This document shows positions 1-5,962 of a stretch of 6,531 nucleotides of DNA, in pieces; position 1 is the first letter of the stretch, and every line of letters starts with the position of its first letter. The notes under the pieces are model-generated. The model ran no database searches. It was not told the origin of the DNA and saw only the letters and a list, made by a program, of their open reading frames with translations. The stretch comes from Gammaproteobacteria bacterium (GTDB taxonomy: Bacteria; Pseudomonadota; Gammaproteobacteria; Pseudomonadales; Azotimanducaceae). A program made the translations under genes and the position numbers. The stretch lies in the NCBI GenBank assembly GCA_026706425.1, contig JAPOYW010000344.1, positions 1-6,531 of the forward strand. The letters run 5' to 3'.

Positions 1-1
1 C

Positions 2-688
2 GGCTCGGCCATCATCAAGGCGACGGACAAGATCATCGCCAAGGGCAAGAAGATTGCGGCGCACATGCTGGAGGCCGAAGAGGACCAGATGGAGTTTGCG
101 GACGGGACGTTCACCGTCGCCGACTCCAACCAGTCCATCACGTTCCCAGAGGTGGCGTTTTCGGCCTACGTTCCGCAGAACTTCCCCTTGGAGGACCTCG
201 AACCGGGGCTCTCGGAGAAGGCGTTCTACGATCCGCCGAACTTCACCTACCCGGCAGGGGCGCACATCTGCGAGGTGGAGGTCGACCCGGACACCGGCGT
301 CGTCGACATCGTCGACTTCGTGGCGGTGGACGACTTCGGCCACGTCGTGAACCCGATGATCGTCGAGGGCCAGGTGCACGGCGGGCTCGCCCAGGGGATC
401 GGCCAAGCGCTCCTGGAGCACGGCGTCTACGACGACACCGGGCAACTGGTCTCGGGCTCGTACATGGACTACACCATGCCCCGGGCCGACGACCTGCCGA
501 GCTTCACGGTCGACACCACGGTGACGCCGTGTACGCACAACCCGCTCGGCGTGAAAGGATGCGGCGAGGCGGGCGCCATCGGCTCGACCGCCGCAGTAAT
601 GAATGCCGTCACCGACGCGCTGGGCGTCGCGAGCGTGCCGATGCCGGCGACACCGGAAACGGTTTGGCGCGCAGCAAGGGGGGAGTAA
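2..688 (+). CDS. Molybdopterin-binding large subunit of a CO-dehydrogenase/xanthine-dehydrogenase-type hydroxylase, C-terminal part
   Basis: The frame is open from the first bases of the window and ends at TAA 686-688, so this is the last 228 residues of a protein whose family is usually near 780 residues. The fragment carries the C-terminal molybdenum-cofactor domain. A stretch on secondary-strand formation reads GAHICEVEVDPDTG, followed by VNPMIVEGQVHGGLAQGIGQ, and then the motif GVKGCGEAGAIGS. The Glu of GCGEAG (codon 566-568) is the expected base/ligand residue at the Mo centre in this family. These enzymes hydroxylate or oxidise a small substrate using water and pass electrons through 2Fe-2S clusters and FAD. 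The loop that separates true CO dehydrogenase from relatives lies upstream of the window, so the substrate cannot be assigned. The FAD subunit gene begins 5 bases after the stop, which indicates an operon. A coxL-like label fits the family, but I give no symbol. Confidence 0.93.
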   Translation, partial: GSAIIKATDKIIAKGKKIAAHMLEAEEDQMEFADGTFTVADSNQSITFPEVAFSAYVPQNFPLEDLEPGLSEKAFYDPPNFTYPAGAHICEVEVDPDTGVVDIVDFVAVDDFGHVVNPMIVEGQVHGGLAQGIGQALLEHGVYDDTGQLVSGSYMDYTMPRADDLPSFTVDTTVTPCTHNPLGVKGCGEAGAIGSTAAVMNAVTDALGVASVPMPATPETVWRAARGE

Positions 689-691
689 GGA
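678..691 (+). promoter_or_regulatory. Ribosome binding site fixing the FAD-subunit start
   Basis: A purine run with GGGAG at 681-685 sits 8 bases before ATG 694. It overlaps the last codons of the large subunit. It favours ATG 694 over the upstream in-frame starts back to 529, which would lie inside the large-subunit gene and add residues with no family likeness. Confidence 0.6.
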
Positions 692-693
692 TC

Positions 694-1476
694 ATGTACC
701 AGTTCAACTACCACAGACCTTCCACGCTGGACGAGGCCACCAGCCTCATGGCGGGTGCTGCGGACGGGGTCTACCTGTCCGGCGGCATGACGTTGATTCC
801 GACGCTGAAGCAACGCCTGGCGAGCCCGAGCGATGTCATCGATCTCGGCGCGATTCCCGGGCTGACGGGCGTGACGGTGAACGACGGCACGGTTTCGGTG
901 GGCGGGATGACCCGCCACGCTGAAGTGGCGGCGAGCGACGCGATTCCCGCGCTGGCGGACTTGGCGAGCCGGATTGGCGACGCCCATGTGCGCAACCGCG
1001 GCACCATCGGCGGATCCATCGCCAATAGCGATCCAGCGGCGGACTATCCGGCGGCGTTGGTCGCCCTCTGCGGCACCGTGCACACCACGACTCGTTCCAT
1101 CGCGGCGAGCGACTACTTCACGGGTTTGTTCGAGACTGCGCTGCACGACGGGGAGATCGTGACCTCCGTGGACTTCTGCATGCCCCATGCCGCCGCCTAC
1201 GAGAAGTTCCCGAATCCCGCGTCCCGCTACGCCGTGGTCGGCGTCATGGTCGCGCGTTGCCCCGACTGCATCTGTGTCGGCGTCACCGGTGCTGGGGCCT
1301 GCGCCTTCCGGGCAACGGCATTGGAGGAAGCCTTGGCGGCAGACTTCTCGCCGGATGCCGTGGACGGGGTGAGCGTCGACCACAGCGAGTTCAACTCGGA
1401 TATCCACGCTTCCGCGGAATTCCGGGGCCACTTGATCGGGGTGCTGACGAAGCGGGCCGTAGCGCGCATCGCGTAG
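694..1476 (+). CDS. FAD-binding medium subunit of a molybdenum hydroxylase (CoxM/CutM family)
   Basis: The 260-residue protein starts MYQFNYHRPSTLDEA, the usual opening of this family. Two flavin-binding glycine motifs are visible: LSGGMTLIP at residues 28-36, in the position of the AGGxSLIP motif, and NRGTIGGSIAN at 101-111, followed by DPAADYPAAL. The C-terminal CO_deh_flav_C region ends EFRGHLIGVLTKRAVARIA, as expected for an almost complete protein, although family members are often 280-290 residues. The subunit carries electrons from the 2Fe-2S subunit to FAD and then to the acceptor. It follows the large subunit by 5 bases and is surely co-expressed. The gene order here is large-then-medium, with no small 2Fe-2S subunit following; that gene could be upstream. 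The stop codon lies inside a palindromic repeat that begins at 1472, so the last residues may have been set by the repeat. Confidence 0.93.
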   Translation: MYQFNYHRPSTLDEATSLMAGAADGVYLSGGMTLIPTLKQRLASPSDVIDLGAIPGLTGVTVNDGTVSVGGMTRHAEVAASDAIPALADLASRIGDAHVRNRGTIGGSIANSDPAADYPAALVALCGTVHTTTRSIAASDYFTGLFETALHDGEIVTSVDFCMPHAAAYEKFPNPASRYAVVGVMVARCPDCICVGVTGAGACAFRATALEEALAADFSPDAVDGVSVDHSEFNSDIHASAEFRGHLIGVLTKRAVARIA

Positions 1477-1520
1477 GGGCGACGCCATCGTGACCGTAGG
1501 GGACGGGCTTGTCCCGTCCC
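1472..1520 (+). repeat. Palindromic extragenic repeat (REP-like) with a strong hairpin
   Basis: The octamer CGTAGGGG occurs at 1472-1479 and again at 1495-1502. The first copy runs into the small palindrome GGCGACGCC (1478-1486). The second begins a perfect hairpin, GGGACGGG at 1500-1507 and CCCGTCCC at 1513-1520, with a 5-base loop. Such paired GC hairpins between genes resemble dispersed REP elements. Read on the - strand, the unit encodes the peptide GRDKPVPYG, which I recall as a common spurious translation of such repeats. It overlaps the stop codon of the FAD subunit and could stabilise or partly terminate the upstream message. There is no T-run after the hairpin, so it is not a classical terminator. 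Confidence 0.6.
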
Positions 1521-1556
1521 GTCGGCCGAATCGCCGGACAGATTGCTGAACGCGGG

Positions 1557-2582
1557 ATGCCTCGAATACACGCCGTACGCTGCCATGCCCTCAGCGAGGA
1601 CATCGGCAGCGTAACCCTTGACGAATTGGACCTCCCGGACCCCGGTCCCGGGGAGGTCCAGGTGCGCCTCAAGGCGTGTGCCGTGAACGTCCCGGATCTT
1701 CTGATGATCCAGGGAAAGTACCAGCACAAGCCGCCGCTGCCGTTCGCGCCGGGTGGCGAAGCATCCGGTGACATCGCGGCGGTCGGACCGGGAGTGACGG
1801 GCTGGAAGGAGGGCGATGCCGTCTGCTTCGGTTCCCGGTCGGGCGGCTTCGTAGAAGCAGCCAATGTTCCAGCCGCCGGTCTTAGACCCATTCCCGGCGA
1901 GATGAACTACGAGAAGGCCGCGTCGTACAGCACCGCGTACATGACGGCCTACGTTGCCCTCAGAGTCCGCAGCGAGTTGAAGGCCGGCGAGTGGCTCTTG
2001 GTTCACGGTGCCACCGGCGGGGTCGGCATGGCCGCCGTCGATCTCGGCAAACACTTCGGCGCCCACGTTATCGGTACCGGCGGTCGCGACGACAAGCTCG
2101 CGGTCGTCAAGTCCCGGGGTGCGGATGCGGTGATCAACTACACGCTGCCCGACGGTTCCCTTGGCGGATTCCGGGACAAGGTCAAGGAAATCACCGGCAC
2201 GGGCGGTGCCGACGTGATCTACGACCCCGTGGGCGGCAGCGTGTTCGACGAGTCCATGCGCTGCGTCAACTGGCGCGGACGCATCCTGACGATCGGGTTC
2301 ACCAGCGGCCAATGGCCCACGGCACCCGTCAACCTGATCCTCATCAAGAGCATCTCGGTGATCGGGGTCCGCGCGGGGGAGATCGGCCGGCGCGACCCCG
2401 AACTCGGTCGCCGCAACCAGGAAGCGCTGTGGGAACTGGCCCAGAACGGCGCGATCGATCCGTACGTGTGCGCTGGATTTCCCCTTGAGCGGGCGGTGGA
2501 TGCGATGCGGATGCTGGAGAACCGCGACGTGGTGGGCAAGTGCGTCGTCACCATGAACGGGTACGAGATCGAGCTGCCGTGA
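1557..2582 (+). CDS. Zinc-free MDR family oxidoreductase, NADPH:quinone oxidoreductase-like
   Basis: This 341-residue protein has the medium-chain dehydrogenase/reductase layout. The N-terminal GroES-like domain includes DPGPGEVQVRLKACAVN (28-44), PFAPGGEASGDIAAVG (62-77) and GWKEGDAVC (82-90). It is followed by a Rossmann domain with the nucleotide-binding motif VHGATGGVGMAAV (149-161), then ADVIYDPVGG (218-227) and RGRILTIGF (240-248). The GHE-type catalytic zinc site and the four-cysteine structural zinc loop are absent, which places it with quinone oxidoreductases/enoyl reductases rather than zinc alcohol dehydrogenases. A cytosolic, probably NADPH-dependent reduction is expected; the substrate is unknown. 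ATG 1557 is chosen because the family N-terminus begins MPRIHAV. A TTG at 1509 in the same frame would add 16 residues encoded by the upstream repeat. The start has only a weak GCGGG before it. The gene lies 80 bases beyond the FAD subunit, so co-transcription is possible but not shown. Confidence 0.92.
   Translation: MPRIHAVRCHALSEDIGSVTLDELDLPDPGPGEVQVRLKACAVNVPDLLMIQGKYQHKPPLPFAPGGEASGDIAAVGPGVTGWKEGDAVCFGSRSGGFVEAANVPAAGLRPIPGEMNYEKAASYSTAYMTAYVALRVRSELKAGEWLLVHGATGGVGMAAVDLGKHFGAHVIGTGGRDDKLAVVKSRGADAVINYTLPDGSLGGFRDKVKEITGTGGADVIYDPVGGSVFDESMRCVNWRGRILTIGFTSGQWPTAPVNLILIKSISVIGVRAGEIGRRDPELGRRNQEALWELAQNGAIDPYVCAGFPLERAVDAMRMLENRDVVGKCVVTMNGYEIELP
1628..1659 (+). repeat. Nested inverted repeat inside the MDR gene
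   Basis: GGACCTCCC at 1628-1636 pairs perfectly with GGGAGGTCC at 1651-1659. Inside it, GGAC at 1637-1640 can pair with GTCC at 1645-1648, leaving a small 3'-side bulge. The stem lies 71 bases into the coding region, over the conserved residues DLPDPGPGEV, so codon constraint alone may explain it. Confidence 0.5.
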
Positions 2583-2597
2583 CCGCCATCGAGGCCG

Positions 2598-2616
2598 GGA
2601 TGCAACTGGATGCAAC
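2598..2616 (+). repeat. Two direct GGATGCAAC repeats upstream of the toxin-antitoxin promoter
   Basis: GGATGCAAC occurs at 2598-2606 and 2608-2616, with a period of 10 bases (about one DNA turn). The pair lies between the MDR stop codon and the candidate -35 box of the antitoxin gene. It could be a protein-binding site or a chance duplication. Confidence 0.4.
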
Positions 2617-2625
2617 CAGAGGCCA

Positions 2626-2651
2626 TTGACAATCGCGCGGATAGGTATAAG
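2626..2651 (+). promoter_or_regulatory. Candidate sigma70-type promoter of the toxin-antitoxin operon
   Basis: A perfect TTGACA (2626-2631) is followed by TATAAG (2646-2651), a good -10-like box. The spacer is only 14 bases, shorter than the preferred 16-18, so the true -10 could be shifted. The element sits in the only sizeable gap (127 bases) before the antitoxin and is AT-richer than the surroundings, which supports a promoter here. Confidence 0.45.
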
Positions 2652-2684
2652 ACTGTCTTGAGTAGCACAACTGTCGTTCGAACG
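2649..2684 (+). promoter_or_regulatory. Candidate operator sites in the toxin-antitoxin leader
   Basis: Two small palindromes lie in the leader. AAGAC-T-GTCTT (2649-2659) overlaps the candidate -10 box, and CGTTCGAACG (2675-2684) is a perfect 10-base palindrome 25 bases before the antitoxin start. The hexamer ACTGTC also occurs at 2652-2657 and 2670-2675. Phd/YefM antitoxins usually bind short palindromes over their own promoter to repress the operon, alone or with toxin, so the placement fits autoregulation. Binding itself is inferred. Confidence 0.4.
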
Positions 2685-2709
2685 TGACACACGTGGACAA
2701 GGTCGCGCA

Positions 2710-3000
2710 ATGAGATTCATAACCGTGCGAGAAATCAGGGGCCAGGCCTCTCGTATCTGGGAGATTCTGGAACGGGAAAAGGATCTGGTCTTGACGAACA
2801 ACGGCAAGCCCATTGCCATACTGACCGCTACGGACGTGGCGTCCTTCGAACGCTCCGTGCGCGAGATCCGCCGGGCCCGTGCCGTTGAAGCAATGGCCAG
2901 CCTCCAACAAGACGCGGCATTTCGGGGGCTCGACAAGCTGACGATGGAGGAGATAGACGCGGAGATCGAAGCAGCTAGAGCCGGGCGCTCCGCAGATTGA
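2710..3000 (+). CDS. Type II antitoxin, Phd/YefM family
   Basis: The 96-residue protein begins MRFITVREIRGQASRIWEIL, and LVLTNNGKPIAILTATD follows at about residues 26-42. This is the usual Phd/YefM DNA-binding fold core, in which the NGKP segment is characteristic. The rest is a charged helical tail (RSVREIRRARAVEAM, then MEEIDAEIEAARAG) of the type that wraps around and neutralises the partner toxin. ATG 2710 has AAGG at 2699-2702, 7 bases upstream. The gene ends in TGA 2998-3000, which overlaps the toxin start, so the two are translated from one message. The protein should both repress the operon and be the labile antidote. The promoter and operator candidates lie directly upstream. Confidence 0.9.
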   Translation: MRFITVREIRGQASRIWEILEREKDLVLTNNGKPIAILTATDVASFERSVREIRRARAVEAMASLQQDAAFRGLDKLTMEEIDAEIEAARAGRSAD

Positions 3001-3413
3001 AGGTCGTTCTAGACACCAATGTCATGGTGTCCGCGCTCCTGTCGCCCCATGGTCCGCCGGCGGCGATCCTACGTTCAGTGCTGGCGGAGCAAGTAATGCT
3101 CGCCTACGACGCGCGTATCCTCACCGAGTATCGCGATGTGCTGACGCGAGGACGCCTGCGCCTCGACCAGGACCGGGTAGACGGGGTGTTGGGTTTCGTC
3201 GAGACGTACGGCGAGCTAGTGGTGGCAGAACCGCTGGTGCTCGACCTGCCGCACATGGCGGATGCGATGTTTGTGGAGGTTGCAGTCGCCGGTCGGGTCG
3301 ATGGGTTGGTGACGGGGAATCTGCGCCACTTCCCGGCCGAATCCGTCGGGTCCGTACGAGTGATCTCGCCGCGGAGCTTTCTCGACGACTACCTCGCTCA
3401 GGGTCGCGATTGA
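2997..3413 (+). CDS. PIN-domain toxin (COG1569-type, VapC-like ribonuclease)
   Basis: This 138-residue protein starts MKVVLDTNVMVSALLSPHGPPAAILR, the typical opening of the PIN toxins paired with Phd-type antitoxins. Acidic residues expected to bind Mg2+ are Asp6 (LDTNV), Glu44 (ILTEYRDVL) and Asp89 (in LPHMADAMFVEVA). The conserved VTGNLRHFP segment is at 105-112 and the typical end SPRSFLDDYL follows. Such proteins are Mg2+-dependent RNases that cut RNA (tRNA or rRNA in studied cases) and stop growth when unpaired. The start is TTG 2997, inside ATTGA, which overlaps the antitoxin stop by 4 bases. No strong Shine-Dalgarno precedes it, so translation is probably coupled to the antitoxin and kept low. 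In relatives the second acidic motif often reads DPDD; here it is HMAD, keeping only the last Asp. The frame is intact, so I treat it as potentially active. Confidence 0.9.
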   Translation: MKVVLDTNVMVSALLSPHGPPAAILRSVLAEQVMLAYDARILTEYRDVLTRGRLRLDQDRVDGVLGFVETYGELVVAEPLVLDLPHMADAMFVEVAVAGRVDGLVTGNLRHFPAESVGSVRVISPRSFLDDYLAQGRD

Positions 3414-3421
3414 TTGGGGCG

Positions 3422-4316
3422 TCAGGCAACGCGTGCCGCGTGGTTCTCCACTTGGTGGTCGACAACCATGGGACTTACGTCCAACCGCCGCGCAATTTCG
3501 TCGATGTCCATGCCGTCGGCGCACATTTCAAGGACCATCTCGACCGGCGCAAGAAATTCCGCCGCGAAGGCCCGGCCAACGGCCTGCCGTTCCGCCTTGT
3601 GCAGATTGTTGATCGCAGACAACGGCGTACCCGGAAAGCAGACGACGTCCCCTAGGGCTCTCGCGAAGGCGAACTTCTCCGTGTGTCGGGCGCCGTGTTT
3701 GCGTAGGTGGAGATGCACGGCTTCGTCTTCTTGTGCGACTACCGCGAACAGACCCTGCGGCCCTTGTTTCCTCGCGAAGTTCCCGTTCCCCAGCGGCTTC
3801 ACAGAAGGCACTCTCGGCTTTGTTCGAGCGAGACTCCTGTACGCGCGTCCAGGCCAGTTGGACTTCGCTGCCAGCGAATCCGTCTCCGGCGAGCTTGTGC
3901 ACGACTAAGTCCACAAGGGCCGCGAGACTGGCCTCCGCAGTCTTGCGGGCGAGATACTCGGTACTTCCACGCATGAACAGCACTTGAGGGTTGTCGCTTT
4001 CGTAGGGGTCGCATTGGACCAGCAGGACCGATCCGTCGAACTCCAACCGAAGGTCCGGGAGCGCGAAACCCGTACGCCAATGCAACGCACGGTGCGTCAC
4101 GTCCCTTCCCCCGAAGATCCGCCACCAATTGGCCGCTACGCCCTCGGCCAAGTGAACTGCAGGCAACGTGATGGCCTCGAATGCCTCCTGGTTTGCCATG
4201 TCGTAGAAAGCCGAGACGATCCGATCGCCCACGGATACCTTGAGATCACACAGTGTCGATCGCTCTTCTGCGCTGGCGTTGTCTCCTCCGGGTACCCACT
4301 CAATCGAAAATCCCAC
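3422..4316 (-). pseudogene. Broken ImmA/IrrE-like metalloendopeptidase-family protein (frameshifted, internal deletion)
   Basis: Two protein segments lie in different frames. The first starts at GTG 4316, has a good GAGGAG (plus-strand 4321-4326) in front, and reads MGFSIEWVPGGDN. It includes ITLPAVHLAEGVAANWWRIF (49-68) and ALPDLRLEFDGSVLLVQCDP (85-104), and ends family-like at AFCEAAG near 3789. From there that frame becomes arginine-rich and unlike a protein, running to 3528. The second segment, one frame away from about 3790 to the stop at 3422-3424, reads ARKQGPQGLFAVVAQEDEAV, then KFAFARALGDVVCFP, AVGRAFAAEFLAPVEMVLEM and IDEIARRLDVSPMVV. The AFAAEFLAP stretch resembles the region after the active site of ImmA/IrrE peptidases, and the last part looks like a helix-turn-helix. 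No HExxH zinc motif is seen. As I recall, intact relatives have roughly 100 further residues between the two parts, so a deletion plus frame loss is likely. It converges on the PIN gene with 8 bases between stops. Confidence 0.7.
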
Positions 4317-4485
4317 GGCGCTCCTCTTCGTCTATTGGCCAGCCCTTGTACTGGCCAGCTTCGGAGTTGACGCACAAGCCGAACCAGATCTGCCCATCGG
4401 CCATGTGCCAGATCTTCTTCGGGTAGTCCTTGTCGCCGTCGCAGAACTTGTACTGTCGTTTCTCCAAGGCGAGGCGAACCCATCC
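4300..4485 (-). CDS. Small tryptophan-rich protein of unknown function (C-terminal part; start uncertain)
   Basis: From about 4485 to TGA 4300-4302 the - strand encodes a protein-like segment: GWVRLALEKRQYKFCDGDKD, then YPKKIWHMADGQIWFGLCVN, then SEAGQYKGWPIDEEERRGIF. It is rich in Trp, Tyr and Gly, uses well-behaved codons, and clearly differs from the Arg/Ser-rich translation upstream. I have a vague sense of having seen similar small proteins but cannot name a family or function. The frame stays open up to 4725, but residues before the GWVRL stretch do not look coding. No ribosome site or convincing start is visible; a TTG at 4467 is one possibility. The N-terminus may be lost or frameshifted. 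Its end overlaps the GTG start of the ImmA/IrrE-like remnant by 17 bases, and its EEER codons supply that gene's GAGGAG ribosome site, so the two formed one translationally coupled unit. Confidence 0.5.
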   Translation of the reverse strand, partial: GWVRLALEKRQYKFCDGDKDYPKKIWHMADGQIWFGLCVNSEAGQYKGWPIDEEERRGIFD

Positions 4486-4693
4486 CGTCGCTTGGTCGCG
4501 ATCCGCGCAGGATGTGAGGGGGCAAACGGTAGTCGTCTGCTTTCGAGCGCGGGGGATCGCGCACAACCGATGCGGACGCGTGTCCGAGGGCTGACAATTG
4601 CGCGCTGCTCGCCAACTTTGTGGCGATCCTGCATGCTGGAGAACTGGGCATCGCGGCGAGTACGTGGTGACAGTGAACGAGTGCATCCGTCTC

Positions 4694-5962
4694 ATGACTA
4701 CATTCGCGACCGAAGTAGACGACACGCCGGCCCGGTTGGCCGAGGAGACGGCGGCGCAACGGTCTCGCCCGGGTTTCGCGATGCCTACCTACTTCTACCG
4801 CTCGCATCGGGTCTACCGCAGGGAACTTGAAGGGATCCTGTTCAAGAGCTGGCTCTACGCGGGGCATGTGAGCCAGGTCGCCGATGTCGGCGACTATTTC
4901 CTTTTCGATCTCGGCGAGGACTCCATCGTCGTGGTGCGTGGCGTCGACGGCGACATCCATGCGCTCATGAACATCTGCCGGCACCGGGGCTCGCGTTTCT
5001 GCTCGGAACCGGAAGGATCCTGCCAAGCCTTCGTGTGCCCCTATCACGGTTGGGTGTACGAACTCGACGGCACCCTGAAGGCCGCCCGGTCAATGGACGG
5101 CATTGCCGGTTTCGATCCCTCGGCGTACTCGCTCAAGGCGTGCCGCTGCACGGTGTTCGAGGGCCTGATCTTCGTCAACTGCGACCCCGCGGCGGCACCT
5201 TTTGAGAAAGCCCTCCGGGAGATCGAACCGGCCCTGCGTCCCTACGACCTGCCCACGGACAAGATCGCGTACCGCCGGAACTACGCCGTGGAGGCCAACT
5301 GGAAACTGGCGCTGGAGAACTACCTGGAGTGCTACCACTGCGCGACGGCCCATCGCGCGTACGCTCAGCGGCACACCTTGGAGGCGCCCAGCGACGTCGT
5401 GGCGGGAGAGAACGCCGCAATGCTCAAGCGAGCCGAAGAGGCCACCGGCGTACCCGGAATTACGCTCGAACACTCCCGGGTGTACAGTTCGTCGCCGGAC
5501 TTCGGTTGCTGTGCGCACACCAGGCGCTACGCGCTCTACGACGCTTTCAAGACAGTAAGCCGGGACGGCGGGCTGGTCGCTCCCCTGATGGGCGACTTCA
5601 AGGGCTACGATGGCGGCGCCGGCGATTTCCAGCTCGGACCGCTGGCGTTCATGCTCAACTACCCCGACTACTGCGTCCTCTACCGCTTCATCCCGCGGGG
5701 CATCGCCGATACGGACATGGAGCTTGTCTGGTTCGTGCGCGGCGACGCCGAAGAGGGGCGGGACTACGAGCGCGATGCGCTGACCTGGCTATGGGACCGC
5801 ACGACCCGCGAGGACCAGACGATCATCAGGCGCAACAGCGAGGGTGTGCTTTCGCGGTTCTTCGAGCCGGGTCCGTATCACCCGGAACAGGAGAGGCTGT
5901 GCATCGAGTTCGTCGACTGGTATCTCGACGCGCTGGAGCGGAATGTTCGATCCGGGCCGTAG
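4694..5962 (+). CDS. Rieske non-heme iron oxygenase, GbcA-like aromatic-ring-hydroxylating/N-demethylating alpha subunit
   Basis: The 422-residue protein has both expected domains. The N-terminal Rieske domain holds CRH (Cys95, His97) and CPYH (Cys115, His118), which bind the 2Fe-2S cluster. The catalytic domain has NYLECYHCATAH, with His215 and His220 as iron ligands and a probable third ligand at Asp374 in TREDQTII. The opening PTYFYRSHRVYRRELEGILF (31-50) and the end LTWLWDRTTREDQ, then SRFFEPGPYHPEQE, resemble glycine-betaine and related quaternary-amine demethylating oxygenases more than naphthalene-type dioxygenases. It would use O2 and reduced ferredoxin to oxidise a small substrate in the cytosol; the substrate is inferred only from this resemblance. 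ATG 4694 is preferred because the upstream in-frame residues (GTG at 4667 or 4673) are not family-like, though the ribosome site is weak. No reductase gene adjoins it. The last 174 bases overlap an antisense open frame. I see nothing convincing as a promoter in 4486-4693. Confidence 0.92.
   Translation: MTTFATEVDDTPARLAEETAAQRSRPGFAMPTYFYRSHRVYRRELEGILFKSWLYAGHVSQVADVGDYFLFDLGEDSIVVVRGVDGDIHALMNICRHRGSRFCSEPEGSCQAFVCPYHGWVYELDGTLKAARSMDGIAGFDPSAYSLKACRCTVFEGLIFVNCDPAAAPFEKALREIEPALRPYDLPTDKIAYRRNYAVEANWKLALENYLECYHCATAHRAYAQRHTLEAPSDVVAGENAAMLKRAEEATGVPGITLEHSRVYSSSPDFGCCAHTRRYALYDAFKTVSRDGGLVAPLMGDFKGYDGGAGDFQLGPLAFMLNYPDYCVLYRFIPRGIADTDMELVWFVRGDAEEGRDYERDALTWLWDRTTREDQTIIRRNSEGVLSRFFEPGPYHPEQERLCIEFVDWYLDALERNVRSGP

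Noticed and set aside
469..1488. Long - strand open frame opposite the hydroxylase genes
   Set aside because: It is rich in Arg, His and Ala with no recognisable motif and lies opposite two clearly assigned genes; a GC-rich antisense artefact.
1500..1520. Hairpin as a rho-independent terminator
   Set aside because: The stem is strong, but the following bases (GTCGGCC) have no T-run, and the octamer repeats suggest a REP-like element instead.
1227..2936. Very long (569 codon) - strand open frame opposite the MDR gene
   Set aside because: It spans the ends of two + strand genes, the REP-like repeat and the antitoxin leader, and its translation has no domain-like pattern. Long antisense frames are expected in GC-rich DNA.
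3414..3908. + strand open frames opposite the ImmA/IrrE-like remnant
   Set aside because: Translations are Arg/Ser/Cys-rich and lack motifs, whereas the - strand carries family-like segments.
4336..4358. Inverted repeat TGGCCAG/CTGGCCA with an 8-base loop
   Set aside because: It falls within the Trp-rich coding segment over GQYKGWP codons; TGGCCA is self-complementary, so the repeat is easily a by-product of codon use.
4591..4619. CTGACA as a -35 box for the Rieske gene
   Set aside because: At a 17-base spacing the downstream hexamer is AACTTT, a poor -10 match, so there is no convincing promoter.
4136..5047. - strand open frame across the Rieske start
   Set aside because: It is antisense to a well-supported Rieske domain and out of frame with the Trp-rich segment; no domain is visible.
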